64,000 nt of DNA from Silicimonas algicola. Lineage in GTDB: Bacteria > Pseudomonadota > Alphaproteobacteria > Rhodobacterales > Rhodobacteraceae. This document shows positions 43,744 to 52,890 of this stretch, in pieces. Under the pieces are notes generated by a model. The model searched no databases. It had not been told where the DNA came from and worked only from the letters and a program-made list of their open reading frames with translations. The stretch spans positions 552,001 to 616,000 of the forward strand of contig NZ_QGGV01000001.1 of assembly GCF_003148765.1 (NCBI RefSeq), written 5' to 3'. Both the position numbers and the translations under genes were made by a program. The first letter of the stretch is position 1. The number at the start of each line of letters is the position of its first letter.

Positions 43744-46459
43744 GCCGCGCCTTCCCGATCGCCGCCAGCACCCGGTGGGGCAGGGCGGGGACGTGGGTGA
43801 TCCGCGCGCCGCTTGCGTGGCGGATGGCGTTCAGGATCGCGGGCGCGGTGGGGATCAGGACGTGCTCGCCCAGGCCTCGCGCGCCGAAGGGGCCTTCGGG
43901 GTCGGGCTTCTCGATCAGGATCGGCGTGATGCGGGGCATGTCGCCGATGGTCGGGATCAGGTAGTCGTGCAGGTTCTCGGTCCGGCCCGGGACGAACTCC
44001 TCCATCAACGCAAGACCCAGGCCCTGGGCGATGCCGCCCTCGACCTGGCCCCGCGCCAATGTCGGGTTGATGGCGCGGCCCAGGTCGTGGGCGGCGGCGA
44101 TGTGGAGGACGCGCGTGGTGCCGAGCGCCATGTCCACCTCGACCTCGGCCAGTTGCGCGCCGAAGCCGTAGACGGCGTAGGGTGCGCCCTGGCCGTCGGC
44201 GTCGAGCGCAGTCGTGGGTGGGTCGTACGTCTCTTCGGCGGCAAGGACATAGCCGTGACTGTCGGAAGTCAGGGCGGCGAGATCGATGTCTTGGCGGGTG
44301 CCGCCGTCCTCGACTGACAGGCGTCCGGCGGAGAGCCGGATCGACGCGGTTTCGGGCAGGTTCGTTTGCCGCAGGATCAGAGCCCGAAGCGCCTCGCCCG
44401 CCGCCTGCGCCGCGCGGCCCGTCACGAAGGTCTGGCGCGAGGCCGAGGTCTTGCCGCAGTCGGGCGTGAGCGCAGTGTCTGGCCCCACGATCTCGATTGC
44501 GTCGAGCGGCACACCGAGGGCATCGGCGGCGATCTGGGCGATGACGGTATTCGAGCCTTGTCCGATGTCGGTGGCGCCCTGGTGCAGGCAGAGGCGGCCT
44601 GCGGACGTGATGCCGATGCGGACGGTGGAGGGATTGGGCAGCGAGGTGTTGCCGCAACCGTACCAGCAGGAGGCGACGCCCACGCCGCGCCGGGTGACGC
44701 CTCCGCCTCGGTTGTGGGCCTCGGCAGCCTCCAGCGCCACCTCCCAGTGGGGCGCAAGCGCGTCGAGGCAGTCAGCCAGACCGACCGACGGCAGGGTCTG
44801 ACCGCAGGTGGTGCGGTCGCCGTCGACGAAGGCGTTCGCGCGCCGGAAGGCGAGGCGGTCCATCCCGAGCGCGAGCGCGAGGTCGTCGTAGAGCACCTCC
44901 TGCGCAATGGCCGCCTGCGGGACGCCAAAACCGCGGAAGGCGCCCGAGGTGGGTCCGTTCGTGTGGATCGCCCGCGCCGTGGCGCGGTAGTTTGGCGTGC
45001 GATAAGGGCCAGAGGCGTGGACCGGCACGCGGCTCGCCACGGTAGGCCCCCAGCTTGCATAGGCGCCAGTATTGAAGGCGCCGTCGAAGCGCATGGCGGT
45101 GATGCGGCCCTCGGCGTCGGCACCGATCCGGGCCGTCATCGTTCCCGGGTGCCGCTTGGTGGAGGCGAGCATGGATTCGCCCCGGCCCCAGACCATGCGA
45201 CAGGGTTTGCCCGTCTTCAGCGCGGCGAGGCCGATCAGCGGCTGGACCGAGAGATCGAGTTTTGCGCCGAACCCGCCGCCCGTCGCGGTGGGGATGATCC
45301 GGACGCGGTCGGGCGGGAGGCCGAGCACCTTTGCAGTCTCGTCGCGGTCCATCACGGGGGCCTGGGTGCAGGCCGCGATGATGAGCGTGTCGCCCTCGAG
45401 CCAGGCGATGCCGGCTTCGGGCTCGATATAGGCGTGTTCGACATAGGACGTGCGGAAGGTGCCATCGGCCACATGCGCCGACGCGGCGAGTGCTGTCTCG
45501 GCGTCGCCGGTCGAGACGCGGCCCTCGATCAACAGGTTGCCGGGACGGCCTTCGTGAAGAAGCTGCGCCCCATCCTTGGCGCCCTCGGCCTCGGTCAGGC
45601 TGTAAGGATGCGCCTCCCAGGTGACCGGGAAGGTCGAGAGAACCAGCGCCTCGACGAGACTGGCCTCGCCCACGACGAGGGCCACGGCCTCGCCCAGGTG
45701 ACGGACGATGCCATCGGCGAGCGCGGGCTGGTCGGCGAGGTGGGGAATGACGCCGAAGCGGTTCACGCCGGGAACGTCGGCGGCGGTCAGGACGGTGACG
45801 CCGGGATGCTCCACCGCCCAGGCGGCAGTGTCGCCGAGCGTGAAGGCCGCGTGGAAGTGCGGGCTGCGCACGGCACGCACGACGAGGGCGTCGCGAGGGC
45901 CGACGTCGGCGCCGAACATCTCGGTGCCGTCGACCTTGGGCCGTCCGTCCAGGCGTCGGACCGGCGCGCCGACTGACTGGCCGGGGGCGGGCATCGTCTC
46001 GGCCGGGCGGGGGCGCGACGCACTGAGGACGGCGGCCACGATGCTGGCGTATCCCGTGCAGCGACAGAGAACGCCGGACAGCGCGGTGCGGACCTCGTCC
46101 TCGGTCGGATCGGGCGACGCCGACAGAAGCTCGGCGGCAGCCATCATCATGCCGGGGGTGCAGATGCCGCACTGGGCCGCGCCCTCGGCGAGGAATGCGT
46201 CCCTCAGACGGTCCGCCGCGCCGCCGCTCCAGGTCTCGAGCGTCTCGATGCTGGCGCCGTCGGCCTGACCGGCCGGAACGAGGCAGGCGCAGGCCTGCCG
46301 CCCGTCGATCAGCACGGTGCAGGCACCGCAGTCGCCCGCGTCGCAGCCGACCTTGACGCTTTTCAGCCCGAGGTCGTCGCGCAGCACCTCGGACAGGCGC
46401 CTGTGCGGGTCGGTCTCGACCTCCTGACGTTCGCCGCGGATGGTGAAGGACAGCGTCAT
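43733..46459 (-). CDS. Xanthine-dehydrogenase-family hydroxylase, fused 2Fe-2S and Mo subunits
   Basis: A 908-residue molybdenum hydroxylase. Residues 1-150 form the two-cluster ferredoxin part (plant-type cluster C39, C44, C47, C59; second cluster C97, C100, C132, C134). The rest is the molybdopterin-binding subunit: GGGFGAK, SGAFRGFG and QGATDIGQGSNT, ending with GARGLGE containing the probable catalytic glutamate. These enzymes hydroxylate a ring carbon next to nitrogen with water as the oxygen source. The usually separate small and large subunits are joined in one chain. The FAD subunit is encoded immediately upstream (ATGA overlap). Nicotinate-like substrates are plausible; xanthine itself is not indicated. 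Confidence 0.9.
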   Translation of the reverse strand: MTLSFTIRGERQEVETDPHRRLSEVLRDDLGLKSVKVGCDAGDCGACTVLIDGRQACACLVPAGQADGASIETLETWSGGAADRLRDAFLAEGAAQCGICTPGMMMAAAELLSASPDPTEDEVRTALSGVLCRCTGYASIVAAVLSASRPRPAETMPAPGQSVGAPVRRLDGRPKVDGTEMFGADVGPRDALVVRAVRSPHFHAAFTLGDTAAWAVEHPGVTVLTAADVPGVNRFGVIPHLADQPALADGIVRHLGEAVALVVGEASLVEALVLSTFPVTWEAHPYSLTEAEGAKDGAQLLHEGRPGNLLIEGRVSTGDAETALAASAHVADGTFRTSYVEHAYIEPEAGIAWLEGDTLIIAACTQAPVMDRDETAKVLGLPPDRVRIIPTATGGGFGAKLDLSVQPLIGLAALKTGKPCRMVWGRGESMLASTKRHPGTMTARIGADAEGRITAMRFDGAFNTGAYASWGPTVASRVPVHASGPYRTPNYRATARAIHTNGPTSGAFRGFGVPQAAIAQEVLYDDLALALGMDRLAFRRANAFVDGDRTTCGQTLPSVGLADCLDALAPHWEVALEAAEAHNRGGGVTRRGVGVASCWYGCGNTSLPNPSTVRIGITSAGRLCLHQGATDIGQGSNTVIAQIAADALGVPLDAIEIVGPDTALTPDCGKTSASRQTFVTGRAAQAAGEALRALILRQTNLPETASIRLSAGRLSVEDGGTRQDIDLAALTSDSHGYVLAAEETYDPPTTALDADGQGAPYAVYGFGAQLAEVEVDMALGTTRVLHIAAAHDLGRAINPTLARGQVEGGIAQGLGLALMEEFVPGRTENLHDYLIPTIGDMPRITPILIEKPDPEGPFGARGLGEHVLIPTAPAILNAIRHASGARITHVPALPHRVLAAIGKARHGT

Positions 46460-47286
46460 GCGGTCACCTGCGCCAGGGCGCGTCGCACGAGTTCCGCCGA
46501 CGCGTGGGCCCGGTAGGGCGCGTCCGCGCGCACATCGTCGATGGGCGAGAGGGCCTGTGCCACGAGATCGTCGGTCACCAAGTGAGGATCCAGAGGCTGG
46601 CCGACAAGCGCCTTTTCCAACTGGGTCAGACGGACGGCGACGGGACCGCAGGCTCCGACTGCGACTGCGGCCTGCTGCACGATACCCTCGACCAGGGACA
46701 CGCGCACCGCCACCATCGCGATCGAGATGACGAGGTGCCGCCGCGCGCCGAGCTTCAGGAAGTGGCCCGCGCCCTCCAGCGCCTCGGCGGGCACCCTGAT
46801 TGCGACGACGATCTCGCCCGCCTCGCGTGCCGTCCGGCGTGGACCTGTCAGAAATTGGTCAAGCGGCAGGCTGCGTTCACCGTCCTTCGTCCGCAGGACG
46901 ACCTGGGCGTCGAGCGTCAGAAGGGGCGGGACGCCATCCGCCGCGGGCGAAGCGTTGCAGAGGTTGCCCGCGATGGTGCCGCGGTTCTGGATCTGGGGGC
47001 CGCCGACCTCGCGCGCCGCGAGCTGGAGGCCGCGGCAGGCCGGAGGAAGCTCGGCGGTGGCGATGTCCGTCCAGGTGGTCGTGGCGCCGATGGTCAGCCC
47101 GCTGTCGTCGTGGAGGATGCCGCGCAGGGTCGGTATCCGGCTGATGTCGAGCGTGCGTCCGGGCAGGATCTTGCGCGCCGTCGCGGCAAAGAGATCGGTG
47201 CAGCCGGCGGCGATCCGCGTCTCGCCGTCCGCGAGGACCGCAAGAGCCTCGTCAAGCGTATCGGGCCTGAGGTAGGCTTCCGTCAT
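46456..47286 (-). CDS. FAD-binding subunit of the molybdenum hydroxylase
   Basis: A 276-residue protein of the CO-dehydrogenase/xanthine-dehydrogenase medium-subunit type: AGCTDLFAATARK near the N-terminus and IQNRGTIAGNLCNASPAADGVPPL bind FAD. It passes electrons from the Fe-S/Mo subunit to an acceptor. It is first in the overlapping operon. The ATG at 47286 is preferred although no ribosome site is visible; the frame could start at 47334, which would overlap the MarR promoter region. Confidence 0.88.
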   Translation of the reverse strand: MTEAYLRPDTLDEALAVLADGETRIAAGCTDLFAATARKILPGRTLDISRIPTLRGILHDDSGLTIGATTTWTDIATAELPPACRGLQLAAREVGGPQIQNRGTIAGNLCNASPAADGVPPLLTLDAQVVLRTKDGERSLPLDQFLTGPRRTAREAGEIVVAIRVPAEALEGAGHFLKLGARRHLVISIAMVAVRVSLVEGIVQQAAVAVGACGPVAVRLTQLEKALVGQPLDPHLVTDDLVAQALSPIDDVRADAPYRAHASAELVRRALAQVTA

Positions 47287-47357
47287 GGCGCCCGAAGGAT
47301 TGTTGGTATGCAAGCGACATGTTGCTAGAGGCACCGCAAGCTGTCAATGAAGTTGCC
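47287..47357. promoter_or_regulatory. Divergent control region, hydroxylase operon / marR
   Basis: This short gap must control both the leftward hydroxylase operon and the rightward MarR gene. It contains GCAA-N8-TTGC (47311-47326), a dyad of MarR-operator size, and TTGC...GCAA spacing just after it. That makes autoregulation and operon control by the MarR protein plausible. Identity of the operator is guesswork. Confidence 0.35.
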
Positions 47358-47783
47358 ATGAGCGACGACAAGGCTTCGGACTACCGGCTCTCGGATCAGG
47401 TGGGGTTCAACCTCCGCCGCGCGAACCAGCGTCACATCGCCATCTTCGCCGCGCATGTGGACGGGCTGACGCCGACGCAGTTCGCGGCCCTGGCCCGGCT
47501 CTACGAGAAGGGCCCCTTGTCGCAGAACCTGCTGGGACGCCTGACGGCCATGGATTCCGCGACTATCAAGGGTGTGGTCGAGCGGCTGAGGGCCAAACAC
47601 CTCGTCACCTCGGGGCCCGACCCCGATGACCTCCGCCTGCGACGCGTTGAGTTGACGGACGACGGCCGCGCGGCCTTCGAGGCCGCCCAGGCCCGCGCGC
47701 TGGTGGCGGGGCAAGAGACCCTTGCGCCTCTCGACGCCGACGAAGCCCGCGCCTTCGAGGCGCTTCTGGAGAAGCTTGTCTGA
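47358..47783 (+). CDS. MarR-family regulator
   Basis: A 141-residue winged-helix regulator starting MSDDKASDYRLSDQVGFNLRRANQRH. The DNA-binding part shows LTPTQFAALARLYEKGPLSQNLLGRLTAMDSATIKGVVERL and the wing PDDLRLRRVELTDDG. It is divergent from the hydroxylase operon and is the probable ligand-responsive repressor, as in other catabolic clusters. An upstream in-frame ATG at 47319 would add 13 residues, with weak initiation signals at both. It is followed by a small membrane-protein gene one base after its stop. Confidence 0.9.
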   Translation: MSDDKASDYRLSDQVGFNLRRANQRHIAIFAAHVDGLTPTQFAALARLYEKGPLSQNLLGRLTAMDSATIKGVVERLRAKHLVTSGPDPDDLRLRRVELTDDGRAAFEAAQARALVAGQETLAPLDADEARAFEALLEKLV

Positions 47784-47784
47784 C

Positions 47785-48123
47785 ATGGTGCGTCTTGTCC
47801 TGATCCTCGCGGTGATCGCCGCCATTGCCTGGGCGACGAAGCCGGACGAAGAGAAGGCCGAGGCGACGCTGCGCGAACAACTCATCCTCGCCGTCGGCCG
47901 GGCCGACGTGGGCGACAGCGGGTCGGCCGGACGCGACCTGGCGCTGGCGGTCTGCAAGATGCGGCCCTCGGACTGCTACGAGCTTGTCCGGCCCGAGATC
48001 GACACGGTTTACACGGACTATGCCCTTTTCTCGCGGTTCGACATCGAGGGGCTGGGGAAAGAGGCGACCTGCTACGGCGCCTTCACCCGTTTCTTCTGTC
48101 CGGGCGGGCTGAAGGACATCTGA
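47785..48123 (+). CDS. Small membrane-anchored protein, unknown function
   Basis: A 112-residue protein starting 1 nt after the marR stop. Residues about 4-17 are a hydrophobic anchor (VRLVLILAVIAAIAWA), the rest a soluble domain with cysteines in CKMRPSDCYE and CYGAFTRFFCPGG. These paired cysteines suggest an exported or periplasmic disulfide-bearing domain. I cannot name a family with confidence (DUF4359 comes to mind). It is translationally coupled to marR and convergent with livF, 3 bp apart. Confidence 0.7.
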   Translation: MVRLVLILAVIAAIAWATKPDEEKAEATLREQLILAVGRADVGDSGSAGRDLALAVCKMRPSDCYELVRPEIDTVYTDYALFSRFDIEGLGKEATCYGAFTRFFCPGGLKDI

Positions 48124-48126
48124 GCC

Positions 48127-48822
48127 TCAGACGCCCACGTACTTGTGGATCAGCGCGCGGTCGGATTTCAACTCCGACGGCGTCACCGTTTCCCGCGAAT
48201 TCCCGTTCTCGATGAAGGTCACCCGGTCAGCGAGGGCGAGGACGGCGTCGATCCTCTGCTCGACCAGGACGATGGCGACCCCCTTGGCGCGCAGGGTCAC
48301 GACGGTCTCGCGGATCAGGTCGATCATCGAGGGTTGCAGACCCTCGGTCGGTTCGTCGAGGAGAAGAAGCCGCGGCTCGACCGCCAGCGCCCGCGCCGTC
48401 GCCAGCATCTGCTGCTCGCCGCCCGACAGCGTGCCAGCACGCTGCGCCAGTCGCTCGCGGAGACGCGGGAACATGTCCAGGACCCGGTCGCGCGTCCCGG
48501 CGTCCTTGCCGCCCGCCATGAGACCGATCTCGATGTTCTCGGCCACCGTCAGCTCTGAGAACAGCCGTCGGCCCTGTGGGACATAGCCGACCCCCTGCCG
48601 TGCGATGCGGTGCGCGGGCAAGGCGCTGATCTCGGTCCCGTCGAGGAGGATGCGCCCGGCGGTCAGGGGCAGCAGACCCATGATCGCCTTCAGCGTCGTG
48701 GTCTTTCCGGCACCGTTCCGGCCCAGAAGGCACAGCACCTCGCCGGCGCGTGCCTCGAGGCTGAGACCGTGCAGGACGCGTACCGGACCGTAGCCCGCCT
48801 CGATGTCCTGGACCTCAAGCAT
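48127..48822 (-). CDS. livF: Branched-chain-type ABC transporter ATPase (LivF)
   Basis: A 231-residue ATPase: Walker A GRNGAGKTT, signature LSGGEQQ, Walker B LLLLDEPTEG. LivF is the second nucleotide-binding subunit of HAAT systems, which import branched-chain amino acids, amides or other small organics. It is preceded by livG with an 8-nt overlap. Last gene of the leftward transporter operon. Confidence 0.93.
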   Translation of the reverse strand: MLEVQDIEAGYGPVRVLHGLSLEARAGEVLCLLGRNGAGKTTTLKAIMGLLPLTAGRILLDGTEISALPAHRIARQGVGYVPQGRRLFSELTVAENIEIGLMAGGKDAGTRDRVLDMFPRLRERLAQRAGTLSGGEQQMLATARALAVEPRLLLLDEPTEGLQPSMIDLIRETVVTLRAKGVAIVLVEQRIDAVLALADRVTFIENGNSRETVTPSELKSDRALIHKYVGV

Positions 48823-49513
48823 GGGTCGTCCCGAGGTAGGCGTCCTGGACCGCAAGGTTTGCGCGGATCTGGTCGGGCGTGCCCGTCGCCAGAACCTCGC
48901 CCGTCTCGAGCACCGTGATGCGGTCGGCCAGCTCCATGACCACGTTCATGTTGTGCTCGATGAGGAGGATCGTCGTGGTGCCACGAAGGCTTCGAACCAG
49001 GTCGCCGAACCCCGCGATCTCGCTCTCCGCCAGCCCCTGCGTCGGCTCGTCGAGGATCAGGAGACGCGGTGCCTGCGCGACGCCCATCGCGATCTCGAGA
49101 AGCCGCTGGTGGCCGTAGGATAGATCGCCTGCAAGCTGGTCCGATCTTTCAGTGAGACCGACGCGGTCGAGAGCGGCCGCGACCCGGGCGGGGTCCCGGT
49201 CGTCGAGCGCCAAGGCGAGGTTGTCGAAGAGCGTCAGCCGCGCGTAGATCGCGGTGATCTGGAAGGTATAGGCCATGCCCATCTGCATCCGGCGATGCGC
49301 GGGCAGGCTTGTCACGTCCTTCCCGTCGAAGACGACGCGCCCCGAGGTCGGCGGGATGCGTCCCGCGATCATGCCGACGAGCGTCGACTTCCCCGCGCCG
49401 TTCGGCCCGATCAGCGCATGGACCTCGCCCGGATCGACCGAGAGGCTGACGTCCCTGACCGCCGTGAGGCTGCCGAAGACGCGGTTCAGCTTGTCGGTGG
49501 ACAGGATCGTCAC
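48815..49513 (-). CDS. livG: Branched-chain-type ABC transporter ATPase (LivG)
   Basis: A 232-residue ATPase with Walker A GPNGAGKST, signature LSYGHQR (in place of LSGGQ, usual for LivG) and Walker B LLILDEPTQG. The GTG start at 49513 overlaps the livM stop; a GTG three codons upstream (49522) is an alternative. Together with LivF it powers the transporter. Confidence 0.93.
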   Translation of the reverse strand: MTILSTDKLNRVFGSLTAVRDVSLSVDPGEVHALIGPNGAGKSTLVGMIAGRIPPTSGRVVFDGKDVTSLPAHRRMQMGMAYTFQITAIYARLTLFDNLALALDDRDPARVAAALDRVGLTERSDQLAGDLSYGHQRLLEIAMGVAQAPRLLILDEPTQGLAESEIAGFGDLVRSLRGTTTILLIEHNMNVVMELADRITVLETGEVLATGTPDQIRANLAVQDAYLGTTHA

Positions 49514-50454
49514 GGCAACCACCCGAGCCAGCGCTTCCTGATCTCTCCGACGATGCCCGCGCGCGCGAAGAGCGTCAGAAGGACGAGGACGACACCGGCG
49601 ACCAGCATGTAGGCCGAGGTCAGATCCTGCGCCCAGTTGATGAGGTAGAACATGAACGCCGTGCCGACGAGAGGTCCGAGAATGGTGCCCGCCCCGCCCA
49701 GAAGCACCCAGAGCAGCGGGAAGATCGAATACTGGACCGAGGCGAACGTGGCGCCGACATAGCCGAAGAACAGCCCGTAGGCCGCGCCGGACGCGCCCGC
49801 GAAGGCGCCCGAGATCACCACTGCTCGGAACTTGTGGCTCTGAACGTCGTAGCCCAGCATCCGCGTCCGCTCCTCGTTCTCGCGGATCGCGACGAGGACG
49901 TGTCCGAAGCGCGACCGCGCCATCCAGAGCGTCAGAAGAAGGGCCGTGGCGAACAGGGCGAAGGCCGTCCAGAAGCGGACGTCGGGCGTCGAGAAGTCGA
50001 GGCCGGCGATCCTTCGCGCGCCTCGGGCAAGGACGAAGCCTTCTTCTCCTCGGGTCCAGGTCGTGAAGTAGAGGATCGTCAGGAAGGCGGCCTGCGAGAA
50101 CATCAGCGTCACGATCATGAAGGCGACGCCCGCCGTTCTCAACGCGAGCGCCGCCACGGCCGCCGCCAGGGTCGCGGCGCAGGCAGTTCCCAGCACGAAG
50201 GCGGGCAGCGCGGGCAGGCCCAGGTGCTGCATGGGCAGGCCGAGGCCGTACATGCCGGCCCCGAAGAACATCGCATGGCCGAGGCTGAGAAGCCCGGTGT
50301 AGCCGAAGAGGACGTTGTAGCCGGTGGCATAGATGGCGAGGACGAGGATGCGCGTCAGGTTGCCCTGGTGATAGGTCGGCAGCAGCGGATAAAGCGCCGC
50401 GAGGCCCGCGATCACGCCGAGGTGCAGGACCAGCGCCCGCGTCTCGGGCCTCAT
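49510..50454 (-). CDS. livM: Branched-chain-type ABC transporter permease (LivM)
   Basis: A 314-residue membrane protein with eight to ten spans, with the family segment GYNVLFGYTGLLSLGHAMFFGAG and a cytoplasmic loop AIRENEERTRMLGYDV that contacts the ATPases. Overlaps livH and livG by 4 nt each. Confidence 0.93.
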   Translation of the reverse strand: MRPETRALVLHLGVIAGLAALYPLLPTYHQGNLTRILVLAIYATGYNVLFGYTGLLSLGHAMFFGAGMYGLGLPMQHLGLPALPAFVLGTACAATLAAAVAALALRTAGVAFMIVTLMFSQAAFLTILYFTTWTRGEEGFVLARGARRIAGLDFSTPDVRFWTAFALFATALLLTLWMARSRFGHVLVAIRENEERTRMLGYDVQSHKFRAVVISGAFAGASGAAYGLFFGYVGATFASVQYSIFPLLWVLLGGAGTILGPLVGTAFMFYLINWAQDLTSAYMLVAGVVLVLLTLFARAGIVGEIRKRWLGWLP

Positions 50455-51377
50455 GTGGCGGTCTTCCCGTAAAGCCCCTGCGGGCGGAAGACGAGGACGA
50501 GCGCTACGAGAAGCGTGGCGAGGATCTTCGCGAGCGTGGGCGAGAAGAAGACCGAGATCACGCCGTCCGACATCCCGATCAGAAGGGCGGCGACGATGGT
50601 GCCCCGGATCGAGCCGAGCCCGCCGATGATGACCACGATGAAGCTGAGAAGAAGCGGATCGCCCCCCATCAGGTAGTGCGCCTGCTGGATCGGCACGATC
50701 AGGACGGCGGCCAGGGCGGCTAGCGCCGCACCGAGACCGAAGACCAGGGCATAGACCGTCTCGACCGGAATGCCGAAGGCCAGCGCCGTCTCGCGGTCGA
50801 GTTGCGTCGCGCGCATGACGAGACCGAAGCGCGTGCGCGACAGGAAGGCCCAGAACGCGAGGAGTAGGACGACGGCGGCCACGATGACGAAGAGCTTGTA
50901 GCTCGTCGTCCCGAAGCCCCAGGGGTAATAGAGCTGAAGGCCGGCCTCGCCCCATTCGACCCAAGGGAGCGCGATGCGCGAGTTGAAGGGCGCCTCGACG
51001 GGCCGCGCCTCGGGGCCGTAGAGCATGAGCGCCGATTGCTGCATGATGTAGAGAAGCCCGATGGTCGCGACGATGGTCGCCTCGGGATCGTAGTTCACCC
51101 GCTTCAGTACAAGCCAGTCGGCCGCCATCGCGATGACGCCCGCGACGAGCGGGGCGATGACCAGCGCGGCGATGAAGCCTACCGCCGGATGCCCGCCGAT
51201 GGCGGCCGCCACGAACCAGGCCATCACCGCGCCCAGCATGAAGAACTCGCCGTGGGCCACGTTGACGACACGCATCACCCCGAAGACCAGCGACAGGCCA
51301 AGCGCCGTCAGCGCTAGCACCGCCGCGCCGACCGCGCCTTCGAGGATCGCGAGGACAAGGTGCGGTCCGAACTCCAT
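50451..51377 (-). CDS. livH: Branched-chain-type ABC transporter permease (LivH)
   Basis: A 308-residue membrane protein with typical LivH segments (LSLVFGVMRVVNVAHGEFFMLGA, MRATQLDRETALAFGI, IGGLGSIRGTIVAALLIG). GGAG lies 7 nt before the ATG. It starts the permease-ATPase block; the binding-protein gene lies upstream, separated by 108 bp with hairpins. Confidence 0.93.
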   Translation of the reverse strand: MEFGPHLVLAILEGAVGAAVLALTALGLSLVFGVMRVVNVAHGEFFMLGAVMAWFVAAAIGGHPAVGFIAALVIAPLVAGVIAMAADWLVLKRVNYDPEATIVATIGLLYIMQQSALMLYGPEARPVEAPFNSRIALPWVEWGEAGLQLYYPWGFGTTSYKLFVIVAAVVLLLAFWAFLSRTRFGLVMRATQLDRETALAFGIPVETVYALVFGLGAALAALAAVLIVPIQQAHYLMGGDPLLLSFIVVIIGGLGSIRGTIVAALLIGMSDGVISVFFSPTLAKILATLLVALVLVFRPQGLYGKTAT

Positions 51378-51485
51378 TCAGTCTCCGAAACGGCTGCGCC
51401 CGTGCGGATGCGCCTTCTTCTTGGCGGAAATACTCCGGGGGGTTCCGGCCCCGTGCCGGGACGGGGGCAGCGCCCCCTCCCGACG
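51378..51485 (-). repeat. Hairpin-rich spacer between binding protein and permease genes
   Basis: The spacer holds two short hairpins: GGGGGC-AGC-GCCCCC (51463-51477) and CCGGC-CCCGT-GCCGG (51445-51459). It also has a GGAGTATTTCCGCCAAG-type block that I recall from many Rhodobacterales gene ends. It could partially terminate or stabilise the transcript so that more binding protein than permease is made. Confidence 0.45.
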
Positions 51486-52763
51486 TCAGAAGCTCATCGT
51501 GGTATAATCGACCTCGTCCGGATAGAGCGTGTCCTCGATCGAGGTCGCGTGAACCTTCACGAGGCGGCCCTCCTTGGCCTGACTGACATACTGCCGTCCG
51601 AAGACCTGGTGCGTGCGCCCGTTGAACAGCTTCGGCCCCTGCGGATGCTCCATGCCCTCGGGCATGTCGGTCATCGCCTCGACGGCCTCGACCAGCGCCT
51701 GGCGGTCGTCGGGCCCGGCATAGCCCGAGGCCTCCATCGCGGCCTTGATGATATAGAGCGTCTCCCAGCAGCCCCACATGTGGGCGTAGGTCGAGACGTC
51801 CTTGGCATCGCTCGTGCTGGCGCCCGTGTCATCGACGCCGACAGCGGCGCGGAAGGCCTTGTCGTATTCGGACTGGTCGGCCTGCGCATAGCGGGGGTTG
51901 CCCTCCCAGAAATATGTTCCGTCGAGAAATTCGAGCCCGGGAGACGCCAGATCGACCGCTTCGAGGCTGTCGATGAAGCCGAAGATCGCAGGCGCCGAAG
52001 GGCCGAAGAATTCGCCTAGCTCCTTGACGAAGGTGAGAACGGCGGGACCGACCATGACGTGGTACAGGACCTCCGTCTCGCGCGGGATCTGCGGGAAATA
52101 CTTGGTGAAGGTCGTCTCGGTCGGCGGGATCGGGATCAGGCCGACGACGTCGCCGCCCGCCGCCTTCACAGCCGCCGAGAAGAAGTCGCGGTGGTCGTGG
52201 CCGAAGGCATAGTCCGGGAAGACCATCGTGACCTTCTTGCCGAGCGTGTCCGTCACCCAGGGCGCCATCGACGAGACCTGGCTCTTGACGTCGGTGATGC
52301 CGGGCTGGAGCGTCCAGCGGTTCAGCGCGCCCGACGCGACGTGGTGGCCTTCGGAGACGACGAAATAGGGCAGCTTCAACTCTCCCGCCGCAGGGGCCGA
52401 GCCCATGACGACGTGGCTGAAGAGGGTGCCGAACGCGATGTCGCAGTTGTGCTGCGTGGCGAATTTCTCGATCACCTCGGCGCCGCGCTTGGGATCGGTG
52501 CCGTCGTCCTCGGCCACGATTTCGACCGGCCGGCCGTTGATTCCGCCCGCGTCGTTGATCGCCTTGACGGCGGCTTCGGTGGTGCGGCCGTACCAGCGGC
52601 CGTAGGCGGCGCCGATGCCGGTCTGGTGTTGCTGAAAGCCGATGCGGATGGGCTCGGACTGGGCCGAGGCGAAGCGCGCGGCAAGCGGAGACGCGGCGAG
52701 GAGGCCGCCCGCGGCGGCGCCCTTCAGAAGGCTGCGGCGGCTGGTGAGACGGTGCGAGGTCAC
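51486..52763 (-). CDS. Branched-chain-type ABC transporter substrate-binding protein
   Basis: A 425-residue periplasmic binding protein starting at a GTG with GGGAG 8 nt upstream. The leader has SRRSLLKGAAAGG, resembling a Tat signal, ending near SAQ. The mature part is the Peripla_BP_6 type (IRIGFQQHQTGIGAAYGRWYGRT, DAGGINGRPVEIVAEDDGTDP). I recall such proteins annotated as urea/amide or amino-acid binders; in this cluster a cyclic amide or N-heterocycle is equally likely. First gene of the leftward transporter operon. Confidence 0.9.
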   Translation of the reverse strand: MTSHRLTSRRSLLKGAAAGGLLAASPLAARFASAQSEPIRIGFQQHQTGIGAAYGRWYGRTTEAAVKAINDAGGINGRPVEIVAEDDGTDPKRGAEVIEKFATQHNCDIAFGTLFSHVVMGSAPAAGELKLPYFVVSEGHHVASGALNRWTLQPGITDVKSQVSSMAPWVTDTLGKKVTMVFPDYAFGHDHRDFFSAAVKAAGGDVVGLIPIPPTETTFTKYFPQIPRETEVLYHVMVGPAVLTFVKELGEFFGPSAPAIFGFIDSLEAVDLASPGLEFLDGTYFWEGNPRYAQADQSEYDKAFRAAVGVDDTGASTSDAKDVSTYAHMWGCWETLYIIKAAMEASGYAGPDDRQALVEAVEAMTDMPEGMEHPQGPKLFNGRTHQVFGRQYVSQAKEGRLVKVHATSIEDTLYPDEVDYTTMSF

Positions 52764-52890
52764 GGTCGGAACTCCCTGTTTCGGCGCCCTTGTCGCGGCG
52801 CTTCCTGTGCGGGCCGATGATTTGCGGGGCGCCCCCCACATGTCCAGAGGTTTTCCTGCCGCAGCGTCAGGCTGCACGCATTTTCCCCGG

